A DNA stretch of 64,000 nt from Devosia neptuniae (GCF_025452235.1 NZ_CP104965.1:3592501-3656500); one strand, 5' to 3'; counted from the first letter of the stretch, positions 1 to 9,127 are shown. Translations and numbers: made by a program. Notes: generated by a model not told the origin, from the letters alone.

Positions 1-116
1 CCCGCGCGACACTAGGCAATCGTGCTGCCAAGGGGAAGCACTGAACCTGTGCAAATTGTAGCTAGGCGAGGTTTCTGCGCTCAATCCCCGGCCAAATCAT
101 GGCCAGACGGAGAGCA

Positions 117-142
117 GCGGACGGGCCCGAAGGCCCATCCGC
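117..142 (-). terminator. stem-loop downstream of tsf
   Basis: An 11-bp stem (117-127 with 132-142, one G-U pair in the RNA) closes on a UUCG tetraloop when read on the minus strand. It lies 8 bases past the tsf stop codon. There is no strong T tract after it, so it may be an imperfect intrinsic terminator or an mRNA-stabilising hairpin. Nothing else is seen between base 1 and tsf. Confidence 0.5.
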
Positions 143-149
143 AAGTGGC

Positions 150-1076
150 TTACTTGACGCCGGCAGTAGCGGCGACTTCGGCGGCAAAGTCGGTCTCGAC
201 CTTCTCGATGCCTTCGCCCAGTGCGAAACGCACGAACTTGGTCAGCTTGATCGGAGCGCCGACATCCTTCTCGGCGTTCTTGAGCACGTCGGCGACCTTG
301 GTTTCGCCATCGACGACGAACACCTGCGACAGCAAGGTGACTTCCTCGAAATACTTGCGCATGCGGCCTTCGACCATCTTTTCAGCGATCTCGGCGGACT
401 TGCCCGATTCCTTGACCTGCTCAAGAATGATGGCGCGCTCGCGAGCGACCACATCCTGGTCCAGTTCTTCGGGGGCAATGGCCTGCGGCTGGGCGGCAGC
501 AATGTGCATGGCGAGCTGCTTGCCGAGAGCCGACAGGGCAGCCTTGTCACCGGTCGACTCGAGAGCCACCAGGATGGCGATCTTGCCGAGACCCGGCTTG
601 ACCGCGTTATGCACATAGCTTTCCACCACGCCGTCCGTGACCGAAACGGTCTGGGTACGGCGCAGGTTCATGTTCTCGCCGATCTTGGCGATGGCTTCGG
701 TCAATTCGGCCGAAACCGAATGGCCCGAACCGGGGAACGGCATTTCGCCGAGCTTGACCACGTCGCCATCGGCGTCGAGCGCCAGCTTGGCAACATTGCT
801 CACGATCGACTGGAACTGCTGGTTGAGCGCAACGAAGTCGGTCTCGGAATTGACTTCGACGGCAGCCGCGGTGGTGCCATTGGTGGCGACGCCAACCAGA
901 CCTTCGGCGGCAACGCGGTCAGCCTTCTTGGCAGCCTTGGCCAGGCCGCGCGTGCGCAGCCAATCGACTGCTGCTTCCATGTCGCCATTGGTTTCGGCCA
1001 GGGCCTTCTTGCAGTCCATCATGCCGACGCCGGTCGCGTCACGGAGCTGCTTAACCAGTGCTGCTGTGATTTCCAT
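150..1076 (-). CDS. tsf: translation elongation factor Ts (EF-Ts)
   Basis: EF-Ts is the cytosolic nucleotide-exchange factor that releases GDP from EF-Tu. The 308-residue product opens with the family N-terminal UBA-like helices ([13 protein letters not shown], then [11 protein letters not shown]) and carries the hallmark SETDFVA motif near residue 82, followed by the dimerisation domain. A longer reading adds 12 residues, but the ATG at 1076 is chosen because it starts the conserved N-terminus and has an AAGAGGT ribosome site just upstream. rpsB lies 70 bp upstream on the same strand, the usual rpsB-tsf operon, with a strong hairpin between the two genes. Length and motifs are typical and nothing is odd. 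Confidence 0.97.
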   Translation of the reverse strand: MEITAALVKQLRDATGVGMMDCKKALAETNGDMEAAVDWLRTRGLAKAAKKADRVAAEGLVGVATNGTTAAAVEVNSETDFVALNQQFQSIVSNVAKLALDADGDVVKLGEMPFPGSGHSVSAELTEAIAKIGENMNLRRTQTVSVTDGVVESYVHNAVKPGLGKIAILVALESTGDKAALSALGKQLAMHIAAAQPQAIAPEELDQDVVARERAIILEQVKESGKSAEIAEKMVEGRMRKYFEEVTLLSQVFVVDGETKVADVLKNAEKDVGAPIKLTKFVRFALGEGIEKVETDFAAEVAATAGVK

Positions 1077-1090
1077 GGGTACACCTCTTG

Positions 1091-1110
1091 GCGGCCCCTC
1101 GCGGGGCCGC
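1091..1110 (-). promoter_or_regulatory. rpsB-tsf intergenic hairpin
   Basis: A perfect 8-bp GC-only stem (1091-1098 pairing with 1103-1110, four-base loop) lies between the rpsB stop and the tsf ribosome site. It lacks a T tract. It is therefore more likely a partial attenuator or RNase-protection hairpin that tunes tsf against rpsB than a full terminator. The structure is seen in the sequence; the role is inferred. Confidence 0.45.
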
Positions 1111-1146
1111 ATATTTCAGATCAAAACGAAATCGGATTTAGCCGAC

Positions 1147-1917
1147 TTAGTTGACACTTGCTTCGTCGGCCGGCAGGTCTTCAGCCGGAGCGCGCTCGGA
1201 AGCACCCAGATCCGCGCCGAGAGCCGAGGACGAACGGCCGATGCCGTCGATCGCAGCCTTGGAGACCAGCGACACATAGAGCTCGAGAGCGCGCGACGCG
1301 TCATCATTGCCCGGGATCGGGTAATCGACGGTGTCGGGATCGCAATTGGTGTCGACGATAGCCACGACCGGGATACCCAGACGACGGGCTTCCTTGATCG
1401 CGTTGGATTCCTTGTTGGTGTCGATGACGAACAGCAAGGACGGCAGGTTGCCCATGTCCTTGATACCGCCCAGGTCGCGCTCAAGGCGTTCCTGCTCGCG
1501 GCTCATCATCAGGCGTTCCTTCTTGGTGCGCAGCGCGAGTTCGTCTTCGCTCAGCGACTCGAGTTCGCGCAGACGCGAGATCGAGTTCGAGATGGTCTGC
1601 CAGTTGGTCAGCGTGCCGCCGAGCCAGCGCGAGTTGACATAATACTGAGCCGACTGCTTGGCGGCATCGGCCACCAGGGGAGCGGCCTGGCGCTTGGTGC
1701 CAACGAACAGCACGCGGCCGCCGTCAGCAACGGTGTCCGAGATCAGTTGCAGCGCGCGGCTCAGGGCCGGCACGGTCTGGCTCAGGTCGAGAATGTGGAT
1801 GTCATTGCGAACGCCGAAAATATAGCGCTCCATCTTCGGGTTCCAGCGATGCTTCTGGTGACCAAAGTGAACGCCTGCTTCGAGCAATTGACGCATAGAA
1901 AAATCGGGCAGTGCCAT
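1147..1917 (-). CDS. rpsB: 30S ribosomal protein S2
   Basis: S2 is a structural protein of the small ribosomal subunit that contacts S1 near the mRNA exit. The 256-residue product begins [21 protein letters not shown], the universal S2 start, and carries the RWLGGTLTN segment and the PIPGNDD motif near residue 200. The ATG at 1917 is preferred over an in-frame start 12 codons upstream because it matches the family N-terminus and is preceded by AAGGAG. The C-terminal tail after about residue 225 is an acidic, Ala-rich extension common in alphaproteobacterial S2. First gene of the rpsB-tsf operon. Confidence 0.97.
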   Translation of the reverse strand: MALPDFSMRQLLEAGVHFGHQKHRWNPKMERYIFGVRNDIHILDLSQTVPALSRALQLISDTVADGGRVLFVGTKRQAAPLVADAAKQSAQYYVNSRWLGGTLTNWQTISNSISRLRELESLSEDELALRTKKERLMMSREQERLERDLGGIKDMGNLPSLLFVIDTNKESNAIKEARRLGIPVVAIVDTNCDPDTVDYPIPGNDDASRALELYVSLVSKAAIDGIGRSSSALGADLGASERAPAEDLPADEASVN

Positions 1918-2095
1918 GATGGCTGCTCCTTGTTTACCGGTTGATGCCTCCACGAAACATTGCGACGGTCTCCCGCCACCGGATGGTTCTTCAGTTTCCC
2001 GAAAAGCCTGTCTCGTGTGTGAAATCGCGCTGACACGCAGTCAAACGCAGGGGCGATATAGGGGAAGCGGCCTCAGAAGGCAAGCGCTACCGCGA

Positions 2096-2386
2096 TCAGG
2101 ACTTACCCGGTTTGGCCGGCTCGATGGCGGTGAAGGCCAGGCCAACCTCGTCTTCACTGCGCCAGACCACGCGATAGGGTTCGATCTGGTGGCGATCAGG
2201 GATCAGGATATAGGCCGCGTCGGGAATATCCTCGGTTGAGGCGAAGGACAGCTTAGCGCCCTCCGGCGAGATATTCCGGATCGTGCCGGTTTTGCGGACA
2301 ATGCCGTCCTCATGCACCAGGGTGGTTTCGACCTTGGCGGCCTGACGCGGCACTTTGCGACGCTCGATCTTGGGAGTGGGTGTCAT
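2096..2386 (-). CDS. PilZ-domain protein
   Basis: A 96-residue single-domain protein. The two PilZ signature elements are visible: RRKVPRQ (RxxxR, about residues 9-15) and NISPEG ([DN]xSxxG, about residue 39). Together these form the cyclic-di-GMP pocket in this family. It is probably a cytosolic c-di-GMP receptor acting as a small adaptor, but its partner cannot be read from the sequence. It stands alone, divergent from the oxidoreductase at 2554 and upstream of rpsB. The family call is firm; c-di-GMP binding is inferred from the retained motifs. Confidence 0.85.
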   Translation of the reverse strand: MTPTPKIERRKVPRQAAKVETTLVHEDGIVRKTGTIRNISPEGAKLSFASTEDIPDAAYILIPDRHQIEPYRVVWRSEDEVGLAFTAIEPAKPGKS

Positions 2387-2553
2387 GACCTTTGCCCGGT
2401 TGCACCTATGTTCTAGCGGTTTTGAGTCACTATCGGATTACACAATTCGATGCGTTTTTAGCTATCCTGCAAGGACCGCTTCGTGAACTGCGAGCCTGTT
2501 TCCGCCGGCGCGACATCGCGCTAACCTCGCTACTCGCAATAGGAGGTGGAGCG

Positions 2554-3168
2554 ATGAAATTTGGTGTGATGGGAACCGGACAGGTCGGTACAACTATTGG
2601 CGGCAAGCTGCAGGCGCTGGGACATGATGTGGTCTTCGGCTCGCGATCGCTAGAGGGCGGCAAGGCGAGCCGCGTCGGTGCTGAAACCGGCATCAGGGTC
2701 GCGAGCCACCAGGAAGCCGCCGAGCACGGCGAATGGATCGTCAATGCCCTGCCCGGCGAACATGCCATCGCCTCCCTGACGGGCTGCGCGCTGGACGGCA
2801 AAATTCTCGTCGATATCGGCAATTACGAAGCGGCTGTCGACGGCCCCATCGCCATGCCGCTCGGCCAGGCGCTGCAGGCAGCCTTTCCGGCGGTGCGATT
2901 GGTCAAGACACTCAACAGCGTCAGCGCCCATCTCATGGTGGATCCCGACAGCCTGGGCGCGGACCACAGCGTCTTTCTCGCCGGCAATGATGCGGCTGCC
3001 CGAGCGGAGGTCGAGACCTTGCTACGCGCGTTCGGCTGGCGCTCGATCCTTGATCTGGGGGATTTGGAAGCGTGTCGCGCCATGGAGGAACTGGTGCCGA
3101 TGTGGATGCGCCTCTTCGGCAAGTTCGGTGATCCCAACTTCAATTTGCTGGTAGTGCGACAGGGCTGA
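2554..3168 (+). CDS. NADP-dependent F420-oxidoreductase-like reductase
   Basis: A 204-residue Rossmann protein. The N-terminus MKFGVMGTGQVGTTIGGKL is a GxGxxG dinucleotide-binding loop, followed by HDVVFGSRS, which resembles NADPH-preferring members of the F420_oxidored family. The central DIGNY and VKTLNSV segments are also typical of that family, whose members reduce small carbonyl substrates or are uncharacterised. The ATG at 2554 has an AGGAGG site 7 bases upstream; a longer reading from 2392 has no such support. It is a single-gene unit. The substrate cannot be predicted. Most non-actinobacterial relatives do not use F420, so NADP is the likelier cofactor. Confidence 0.8.
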   Translation: MKFGVMGTGQVGTTIGGKLQALGHDVVFGSRSLEGGKASRVGAETGIRVASHQEAAEHGEWIVNALPGEHAIASLTGCALDGKILVDIGNYEAAVDGPIAMPLGQALQAAFPAVRLVKTLNSVSAHLMVDPDSLGADHSVFLAGNDAAARAEVETLLRAFGWRSILDLGDLEACRAMEELVPMWMRLFGKFGDPNFNLLVVRQG

Positions 3169-3552
3169 AAGTTATCCACAAGAACGGAATATCCGTTTCA
3201 TTGCGACAGCGATACGGATGGTACGTTCGAATAACGCGGAGGGTGAGGGTGCGCCATGCCGCCCGTATTGCCGCAAAATCGAGCACGCGTGCAGTGGGAT
3301 TCCGCGCCCACGCCACGCCGCACCCGTCCTTGCAAACGGCCGAGCGGCGGGCTGTTACACGACCGTCGCAAACTTATGATTACAACGCGGCCGCCGAGAC
3401 GTTGTGTCCGGTAGCGGGTTTCCACTTGCACACGCTCGCAATGGGTAGTTAGTCTTGCTTCCAGCATTGGCACAAGACCGATGAAATCTGCGGGCGGAAC
3501 AAACCGTCGAGTGGAACATCCGTTCGAAAACGGACTTTGGGAGACAACAACG
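3169..3552 (+). promoter_or_regulatory. 384-bp gene-free leader of the ABC/GDPD operon
   Basis: No convincing gene is seen. It holds two inverted repeats with the same half-site: AACGGA-N3-TCCGTT at 3183-3197, and TCCGTT-N4-AACGGA at 3519-3534, which ends 18 bases before the operon's first ATG. A weak Pho-box-like direct repeat (CTGTTAC-N4-CCGTCGC, 3352-3369) lies between them. The region must contain the operon promoter. The shared half-site suggests one repressor binding at two places, possibly looping. This is inference from symmetry only. Confidence 0.35.
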
Positions 3553-4701
3553 ATGAAACGGCGTGATTTCATGCTCGCTGCCGGCACTGCCGCCGGCGCC
3601 CTTATGCTGCCCCGCATGTCGTTCGGTGCCGAGGGCACGATCGACTGGTACACCAGCTCGGATCAGAACGTGCTCGACTTCTGGACCAATGTGGTGAAGC
3701 CGAAGTTCGAGGCTGCAAATCCCGGCCTGATGCTGAACCTAGTCGATGGTGGCGATGGCGCCGGTGTCGCTGCGATTGGCGACCGCGCTCTGGCGGCCCT
3801 GGCCTCTGGCGCCGATCCGCAGGCTGATATCTTCGAGGGCTTCGACACCCGCGTGACGGTCGATGGTATTGCCAAGGGCCTCTATGTCGATTTCGAAAAA
3901 GCCGGCCTTTCCAACTATTCCAAGATCAATCCGCTGGCTTTCGATACGCCGACCAACCTGCCCTATCGTGGCTCGCAGGTTTTGCTGGCCTATGACACCA
4001 CCAAGCTCGATCCGGCCAATGTGCCCAAGACCTGGCCGGACCTGGTCGCCTGGATCAAGGCGAACCCCGGCCAGTTCATCTATAACCGTCCCAATAAGGG
4101 CGGCTCGGGCGGCAATTTCGTGCGCCGCGCGATTTTCGAGGCGAACGGCAAGGACCCGAGCAAGTTCACCGTCGACAATTACACCCAGGAAACCGGCGAT
4201 GCCATGCTGAACCCGGCATGGGATATCCTGAAGGACCTGGCCCCGTCCCTGTTCGATGGCGGCGCCTACACTTCGGGCAATACCCAGTCGCTGCAGCTGC
4301 TCGGCCAGTCGGCCGTGACCATGATCCCGACCTGGTCCGATCAGGCCCTTTCAGCCATTTCGCAGGGCGTGCTGCCGGAAACCACAGGCCTGGTTCAGCT
4401 CTCCGATCTCGGCCTGCCGGGCGGTTTCACCAAGATCGCCGTGCTGAGCAACGGCGTGAACAAGGAAGCGGCGCTCAAGCTGTCCGATTTCGTACTCAGT
4501 GAAGAAATCCAGTCGGCCGTGCTGACTGAACTGGGTGGTTTCCCCGGCGTGTCCTGGGACTATGTCTCGGCCGACCTGCGTGAGAAGTTCAAGGATATCA
4601 TCCCCAGCTCGATCCCGTTCTTCCCCGGCGGCGACTGGGAAAAGGCTGTCAATGATGGCTGGTATCGTGCTGTTGCTCCGAACGTGGATCCCAATTCGTG
4701 A
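3553..4701 (+). CDS. Tat-exported ABC transporter solute-binding protein
   Basis: Periplasmic binding component of an importer. The 382-residue product starts MKRRDFMLAAG, a twin-arginine signal followed by a hydrophobic stretch and likely cleavage after SFGA near residue 25. The mature part follows the fold of the family 1 extracellular binding proteins that include iron(III), polyamine and hexose-phosphate binders: IDWYTSSD at the start and ADIFEGFD in the middle. The ATG at 3553 places the RR motif at the very N-terminus. The stop overlaps the start of the next permease, so translation is coupled. Linkage to a phosphodiesterase and an inositol-phosphatase-type gene argues for a phosphodiester ligand, but binding residues cannot be read. 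Confidence 0.85.
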   Translation: MKRRDFMLAAGTAAGALMLPRMSFGAEGTIDWYTSSDQNVLDFWTNVVKPKFEAANPGLMLNLVDGGDGAGVAAIGDRALAALASGADPQADIFEGFDTRVTVDGIAKGLYVDFEKAGLSNYSKINPLAFDTPTNLPYRGSQVLLAYDTTKLDPANVPKTWPDLVAWIKANPGQFIYNRPNKGGSGGNFVRRAIFEANGKDPSKFTVDNYTQETGDAMLNPAWDILKDLAPSLFDGGAYTSGNTQSLQLLGQSAVTMIPTWSDQALSAISQGVLPETTGLVQLSDLGLPGGFTKIAVLSNGVNKEAALKLSDFVLSEEIQSAVLTELGGFPGVSWDYVSADLREKFKDIIPSSIPFFPGGDWEKAVNDGWYRAVAPNVDPNS

Positions 4702-5573
4702 CAGCGGTCACCTCCGGCCCGATCGCGGCCGCGCCGGCAACTCGCAAGAGGCCAATTGGCCTCTTGCTCGTCGCTATTCCCGTGCTGATGGTGATCTGGC
4801 TGGTGATCTGGCCGATCATTTCGGCTGTCATCACCACGCTCTGGGTCAAAACTCCGGAAGGCGACGCCTTTTCGGTAGACACCTATCGCTTCTTCTTTTC
4901 CGACGGCTATAGCCTGTCAAACCTGTCGCTGACGCTATGGACCACCGGTGTTTGCGCCATTCTGCTGCTGATCGTCTGCCTGCCGATCGCGCTGTATCTG
5001 CGCTTTTCCAATAGCCGCGTTGCCGCCTATGTGCAGGGCCTCGCCATCTTCCCGATGTTCGTGCCCTCGATCATTTTGAGCTTTGCCTTTATCCGTGTGC
5101 TCGGCCCCAATGGCACCGTTGACTTGCTACTCAACTCGGTCGGCCTGCCGCATATCCGCACGCCCTACCTCACCCCCTGGGGGCCAGTCATTGGCCTGGT
5201 CTGGGACAATATCCCGCTGACCGTGCTGATCCTGCTGTCGGGGCTGGGCGCGGTGTCCAACCAGTCCATCGAGGCGGCGCGGGATGTCGGCGCAGGGCGC
5301 TTTGCTGTGCTCTGGCACATCATCCTGCCGCGCATTTCCAATTCCATCCTTGTCGCCATCTCATTCGCCGTGCTCGGCATTTTCTCGGCCTTTACCCTAC
5401 CCTATGTGCTGGGGCCGGCGGCGCCGGAAATGATGGGGCCGTTCATGCAGCGCACCTTCCGCGAATTGTTCGAGCCGCGCACCGCCATTACTCAAGCCGT
5501 TGTAACCTTCGGGTTCTGCATCGTGTTCGGGCTCTTTTATGTGCGCTCCGTCGCCAAGAACAGGACGACCTGA
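4698..5573 (+). CDS. ABC transporter permease (first)
   Basis: Inner-membrane subunit of 291 residues with about six hydrophobic segments. The cytoplasmic EAA loop (EAARDVGAGRFAVLWHIILP, about residues 193-212) contacts the ATPase. It starts with GTG at 4698, overlapping the stop of the binding-protein gene by four bases, and its own stop overlaps the ATG of the second permease by one base. That tight packing marks one operon. It belongs to the type found with iron(III), polyamine and 2-aminoethylphosphonate-type importers, where two separate permeases form a heterodimer. Confidence 0.88.
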   Translation: MTAVTSGPIAAAPATRKRPIGLLLVAIPVLMVIWLVIWPIISAVITTLWVKTPEGDAFSVDTYRFFFSDGYSLSNLSLTLWTTGVCAILLLIVCLPIALYLRFSNSRVAAYVQGLAIFPMFVPSIILSFAFIRVLGPNGTVDLLLNSVGLPHIRTPYLTPWGPVIGLVWDNIPLTVLILLSGLGAVSNQSIEAARDVGAGRFAVLWHIILPRISNSILVAISFAVLGIFSAFTLPYVLGPAAPEMMGPFMQRTFRELFEPRTAITQAVVTFGFCIVFGLFYVRSVAKNRTT

Positions 5574-6394
5574 TGGCCGCCACTCTCGCTCGTCCGAAAT
5601 GGGACTGGACCGGCATTGTCTTTGCCGTCGTGCTGACGCTGGTCATCGTGTTCCCGCTCATCGTGGTGGGGACATGGGCCTTTACCAATGTGTGGCGCTA
5701 CCCCTCGGTCATTCCGCAGGAATTCGGCCTCAAATTCTGGAACCAGACGCTGGCCCGTGCCGATGTCTGGAGCTCGATCACCACCAGCCTGACGCTGGCG
5801 GCGACGGTGACGTTCCTGTCCGCCCTCATCTGCCTGCCGGCGGCCTATGCCTTTGCGCGGCTGGATTTTCCGGGCCGGAACCTGCTGTTTTTCTCGTTCC
5901 TCGCCGGGCACGCCTTTCCCAAATTCGGCCTACTGGTCGCCATTGCCGGCATTTTCCTGCAACTCAACCTCATCGGCACGTTCTGGGGCGTGGTGTTGAT
6001 CCAGCTCGTGGGCACGTTGCTGTTTATGATCTGGATTCCGGTCGCCGCCTTCCAGGCGGTTGACCGGCGCATGGAGGAAGCGGCGCGCGATGTCGGCGCT
6101 TCGCCATTCCGGGTGTTCTGGTCGATCACCCTGCCCCAGGCCGGGCCGACCATTGCGGCGGCGATCCTGCTCTCCTTCGTTGGCACTTTTTACGAAACCG
6201 AAGGCGCCTGGCTGATCGGCGCGCCGCAAGTGCGCACCCTGCCGGTGCTGATGATTTCGTTCATCAACAACCAGCCGGTCATCCAATATGGCGCCGTGCT
6301 GTCGGTGTTGCTCTGGGTGCCCAGTTTCATTGCCCTGCTGTTCGCGCGCCGCGTGGTCAATTCGGGATCGTTTGCCCGCGGTTTCGGCGGCTAG
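5573..6394 (+). CDS. ABC transporter permease (second)
   Basis: Partner inner-membrane permease, 273 residues, with about six membrane spans and its own EAA loop (EEAARDVGASPFRVFWSITLP, about residue 165). It is translationally coupled to the first permease by a one-base overlap and followed 8 bases later by the ATPase gene. Two permeases, one ATPase and one binding protein make a complete type I importer. No unusual features are seen. Confidence 0.88.
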   Translation: MAATLARPKWDWTGIVFAVVLTLVIVFPLIVVGTWAFTNVWRYPSVIPQEFGLKFWNQTLARADVWSSITTSLTLAATVTFLSALICLPAAYAFARLDFPGRNLLFFSFLAGHAFPKFGLLVAIAGIFLQLNLIGTFWGVVLIQLVGTLLFMIWIPVAAFQAVDRRMEEAARDVGASPFRVFWSITLPQAGPTIAAAILLSFVGTFYETEGAWLIGAPQVRTLPVLMISFINNQPVIQYGAVLSVLLWVPSFIALLFARRVVNSGSFARGFGG

Positions 6395-6402
6395 GAAGTC
6401 TC

Positions 6403-7437
6403 ATGTCCGTTCTCAATATTTCCGATGTCTCCAAGGTGTTCAGCACGACGCGCGCCGTGGATTCGTTCTCCCTCGATGTCGCCGATGGCGAGTTGGTTTG
6501 CCTTTTGGGGCCGTCCGGCTCCGGCAAATCCACCCTGCTCCGCATGGTTGGCGGCTTTGAACAGCCGTCGAGCGGGTTGATTACCATTGATGGGCAGGAG
6601 ATCACGCATCTCCCGCCGGAAAAGCGGCCGACCGGCATGGTGTTCCAGAGCCATGCGCTGTGGACGCATATGAATGTGTTCAAGAACCTGGCTTTCGGGC
6701 TCAAGCTGCGTCGCCTGCCCGCCGATGAGATCAAGCGCCGGGTGGAAGGCGTGCTGGAACTGGTTGGATTAGGTGGCTATGGCACGCGGTCGGTGACCCA
6801 GCTTTCGGGCGGCCAGCAGCAGCGTGTGGCGCTGGCGCGGTCGCTGGTGCTGGAGCCCAAGATTTTGTTGCTGGATGAGCCTTTTGCCAGCCTTGACCAG
6901 CATTTGCGGGAGCGGCTGCGCGAGGAAGTGCGCGACATCCAGCAGCGGCTCAAGATTACGACGCTGTTCGTGACGCATGGGCAGGACGAGGCGCTCTCCA
7001 TGGCCGACCGGGTTGTGGTGATGCGCGATGGCAAGATCGAGCAGGCCGACCGTCCAGACGTGGTCTATCGCGAGCCGCGGACGCCCTTTGTGGCTGGGTT
7101 TATCGGCACGATGAACCTGCTGGAAGGCAGCGTTTCCAATGGCGTTTTCAACCGCGCCGGATTCAGTTTTCCGCTGCCCGTTGCCGATGGCCCGGCAATA
7201 CTGGCCATCCGCCCGGAAGCGTTGGACCTTACGGCCGTTGCCGAGAATGGCCAAGCGAAGGTGCATCGGGTGACCGATTACGGCACCCATGGGCTGGTTG
7301 ATCTGGAACTGCCGGATTCCACGCGCCTCAAGGCGTCGGTTGCGCATCCCGATCTGTTCAAGACCGGGCAATCCGTCACACTGACGCCGCGCGCCGTCGC
7401 CGCTTACCGTGACCACGACCTCATTCATCGCAGCTGA
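6403..7437 (+). CDS. ABC transporter ATP-binding protein
   Basis: Energising ATPase of the importer, 344 residues. Walker A is GPSGSGKST (about residues 36-44), the signature is LSGGQQQR (about 134-141), Walker B with the following D-loop is ILLLDEPFASLD, and the switch histidine lies in TLFVTHGQDEA. The last 100 residues form a TOBE-like domain, as in the PotA/FbpC/UgpC group. Its stop lies directly before the phosphodiesterase gene. All catalytic motifs are intact. Confidence 0.9.
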   Translation: MSVLNISDVSKVFSTTRAVDSFSLDVADGELVCLLGPSGSGKSTLLRMVGGFEQPSSGLITIDGQEITHLPPEKRPTGMVFQSHALWTHMNVFKNLAFGLKLRRLPADEIKRRVEGVLELVGLGGYGTRSVTQLSGGQQQRVALARSLVLEPKILLLDEPFASLDQHLRERLREEVRDIQQRLKITTLFVTHGQDEALSMADRVVVMRDGKIEQADRPDVVYREPRTPFVAGFIGTMNLLEGSVSNGVFNRAGFSFPLPVADGPAILAIRPEALDLTAVAENGQAKVHRVTDYGTHGLVDLELPDSTRLKASVAHPDLFKTGQSVTLTPRAVAAYRDHDLIHRS

Positions 7438-7438
7438 T

Positions 7439-8275
7439 ATGACCGATCCCATCACTATCGGCCGCAATGGCCACAAAACCTGGCTGAAATGGCATCGTGG
7501 CCGTCGCCGTGCGGGCGATCCGGCCTTTACCGGAGAGCGGATTTTGGAAGGCATGCGGCTGGGGGCGAGTGTTGAGGTGGACCTCGTCATCCATGCCGAC
7601 CGCGGCTATGCGGTGCTGCATGATCTGAGCGTTGAGCGGGAAACCACCGGCACGGGCAAGGTGGCTGAATTGAGTGCCGCGCAATTGCGGACGTTCCATC
7701 TGCGCGATGAGGATGGCAAGCCGCTTGAGCAGAAGGTCATGCTGCTGGAAGATTTGGCGGCGTTGCTAGCCAAGGAAGGCGCGCATCCTGATGCGCTGCT
7801 GCAGCTCGACTATAAGGAAGATGCCCGCGTTCTTGATGAGCGTGCGATCAAGACGTTCAAGGACAGCGTTGGCCCAGTGGCTCGCTACATGATCCTGTCA
7901 TCGGGAGATGCTGACTCGGTGCGATTGCTGAGTGAGGGCGTGGATGGGCTGCGGATCGGTTACGATCCCTGCCATGATGGCGCGCTGGAACGCCTGGCCA
8001 TTTCGCGTGATTTTGTGGGCTTTGTGGCTGACGCCATCGCGGCCTCGCCCAATGCCGAGATGATTTATCTCGCCTATCCGCTGGTGCTGGAGGCGCACCG
8101 GCAGGGTTTTGATATTGTCGCGGCCTTCCATGCGCATGGTCGCCGTATTGATGCCTATACGATCAAGGCGGCGAATGCGGATTCCCGCGTGGCCGTTGAG
8201 CGGCTGCTGGCGCTCAAGGTGGATCAGATCACCACGGACGATCCCGAGGGCCTTGCGGCCCTCGTTGCCGGATAA
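7439..8275 (+). CDS. glycerophosphodiester phosphodiesterase family protein
   Basis: Hydrolyses glycerophosphodiesters to an alcohol and a phosphomonoester. The 278-residue protein shows the GDPD barrel start: WHRG with the catalytic His, then SVEVDLVIHADRGYAVLHD carrying the acidic metal ligand and the second catalytic His, followed by a basic Arg-Glu-Thr-Thr segment. It has no signal peptide, so it acts in the cytosol on imported substrate. The ATG at 7439 follows the ATPase stop by one base; a GTG at 7409 overlapping the ATPase gene is an alternative. Between an importer and an inositol-monophosphatase-type gene, its most economical role is splitting an imported glycerophosphodiester such as glycerophosphoinositol. 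Confidence 0.85.
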   Translation: MTDPITIGRNGHKTWLKWHRGRRRAGDPAFTGERILEGMRLGASVEVDLVIHADRGYAVLHDLSVERETTGTGKVAELSAAQLRTFHLRDEDGKPLEQKVMLLEDLAALLAKEGAHPDALLQLDYKEDARVLDERAIKTFKDSVGPVARYMILSSGDADSVRLLSEGVDGLRIGYDPCHDGALERLAISRDFVGFVADAIAASPNAEMIYLAYPLVLEAHRQGFDIVAAFHAHGRRIDAYTIKAANADSRVAVERLLALKVDQITTDDPEGLAALVAG

Positions 8276-8301
8276 TTTGGCCCATGGGCCTGGAGATAGA
8301 T

Positions 8302-9114
8302 ATGCAGTCCTACGATGCCGTGCTCGCCGATATGGTCGCTGTTGCCCGCCAGGCAGGCGAGCTGACGCTGGGTTATTTCAAGCGCTTCCGCGACCTCGAA
8401 ATCGGCATCAAGGGACCGGCGGACTTTGTCTCCGAAGCCGACATGGAATCCGAAAAGCTCATCCGCAAATTCCTGTTCGAGCGCTACCCGAACTGGAGCT
8501 TTACCGGCGAGGAATTCGCCCCGGTGACGGGCACGGACCCCGAATATCGCTGGCTGGTCGACCCTATCGATGGCACGACCAATTTCATCAATGGCATGCA
8601 TTACACCATCTCGATTGCCCTGCGGCGTGGCAATGAGACGGTCTGCGGCGCGCTCTACAATCCGGTGTCCGACGAGATGTTCACCGCGATCAAGGGCGAA
8701 GGTGCCTTCATGAATGGCGAGCCGCTCAAGGTCAGCGAGCAGAGCGATATCGGCCTGATGAATGTCGGCACGGGCCTTGCGACCTCACGCCTGTTCACCT
8801 TTCCCGGCTTCTATCAGCGGCTCGAACAGATCCGCGATCCGATCAGCTCGGTGCGTATTGTCGGCAGTTCCGCCAATTCCTGCGCCTATGTCGCGCTGGG
8901 CCGGCTGACTGGCTATTACGAGGAATCGGGCCTGGTCGATTGGGCAGTCGGCGTGTTGCTGGTGCAGGAAGCCGGCGGCATTGTTACCGATTGGTGGGGG
9001 CGCGGGCCGGAATTCTACGAAAAGACCGGCTGCGTCATCGTCGCCAACAAGGCGACCCACGCCTATCTGATCGACAAGCTCAAGGACGCGCCGCGCAAAG
9101 ACCCAGCTGACTAA
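8302..9114 (+). CDS. inositol monophosphatase family protein
   Basis: Mg-dependent sugar or inositol phosphatase, 270 residues. Motif A (LVDPIDGTTNF, about residues 89-99) supplies the metal-binding Asp residues. The second motif near residue 213 reads VDWAVGVLLVQEAGG, which keeps the Asp but replaces the usual preceding Trp. The GEE motif near residue 72 is present. The ATG at 8302 is preferred because GGAG lies six bases upstream and the family N-terminus follows. It ends the importer-GDPD operon with a 26-bp gap. Related enzymes include 3'-phosphoadenosine phosphatases, but the operon context favours an inositol phosphate or similar monoester. Confidence 0.87.
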   Translation: MQSYDAVLADMVAVARQAGELTLGYFKRFRDLEIGIKGPADFVSEADMESEKLIRKFLFERYPNWSFTGEEFAPVTGTDPEYRWLVDPIDGTTNFINGMHYTISIALRRGNETVCGALYNPVSDEMFTAIKGEGAFMNGEPLKVSEQSDIGLMNVGTGLATSRLFTFPGFYQRLEQIRDPISSVRIVGSSANSCAYVALGRLTGYYEESGLVDWAVGVLLVQEAGGIVTDWWGRGPEFYEKTGCVIVANKATHAYLIDKLKDAPRKDPAD

Positions 9115-9127
9115 GCCAGGCGGCGGC

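Noticed and set aside
99..1154. Long plus-strand frame opposite tsf
   Set aside because: It is antisense to a gene with clear EF-Ts motifs. GC-rich codon bias keeps the opposite frame open; no motifs or ribosome site.
3198..3653. Minus-strand and plus-strand frames in the 3169-3552 leader
   Set aside because: Low-complexity Arg/Pro/Ser composition, no ribosome site, and overlap with the signal-peptide coding region of the binding protein.
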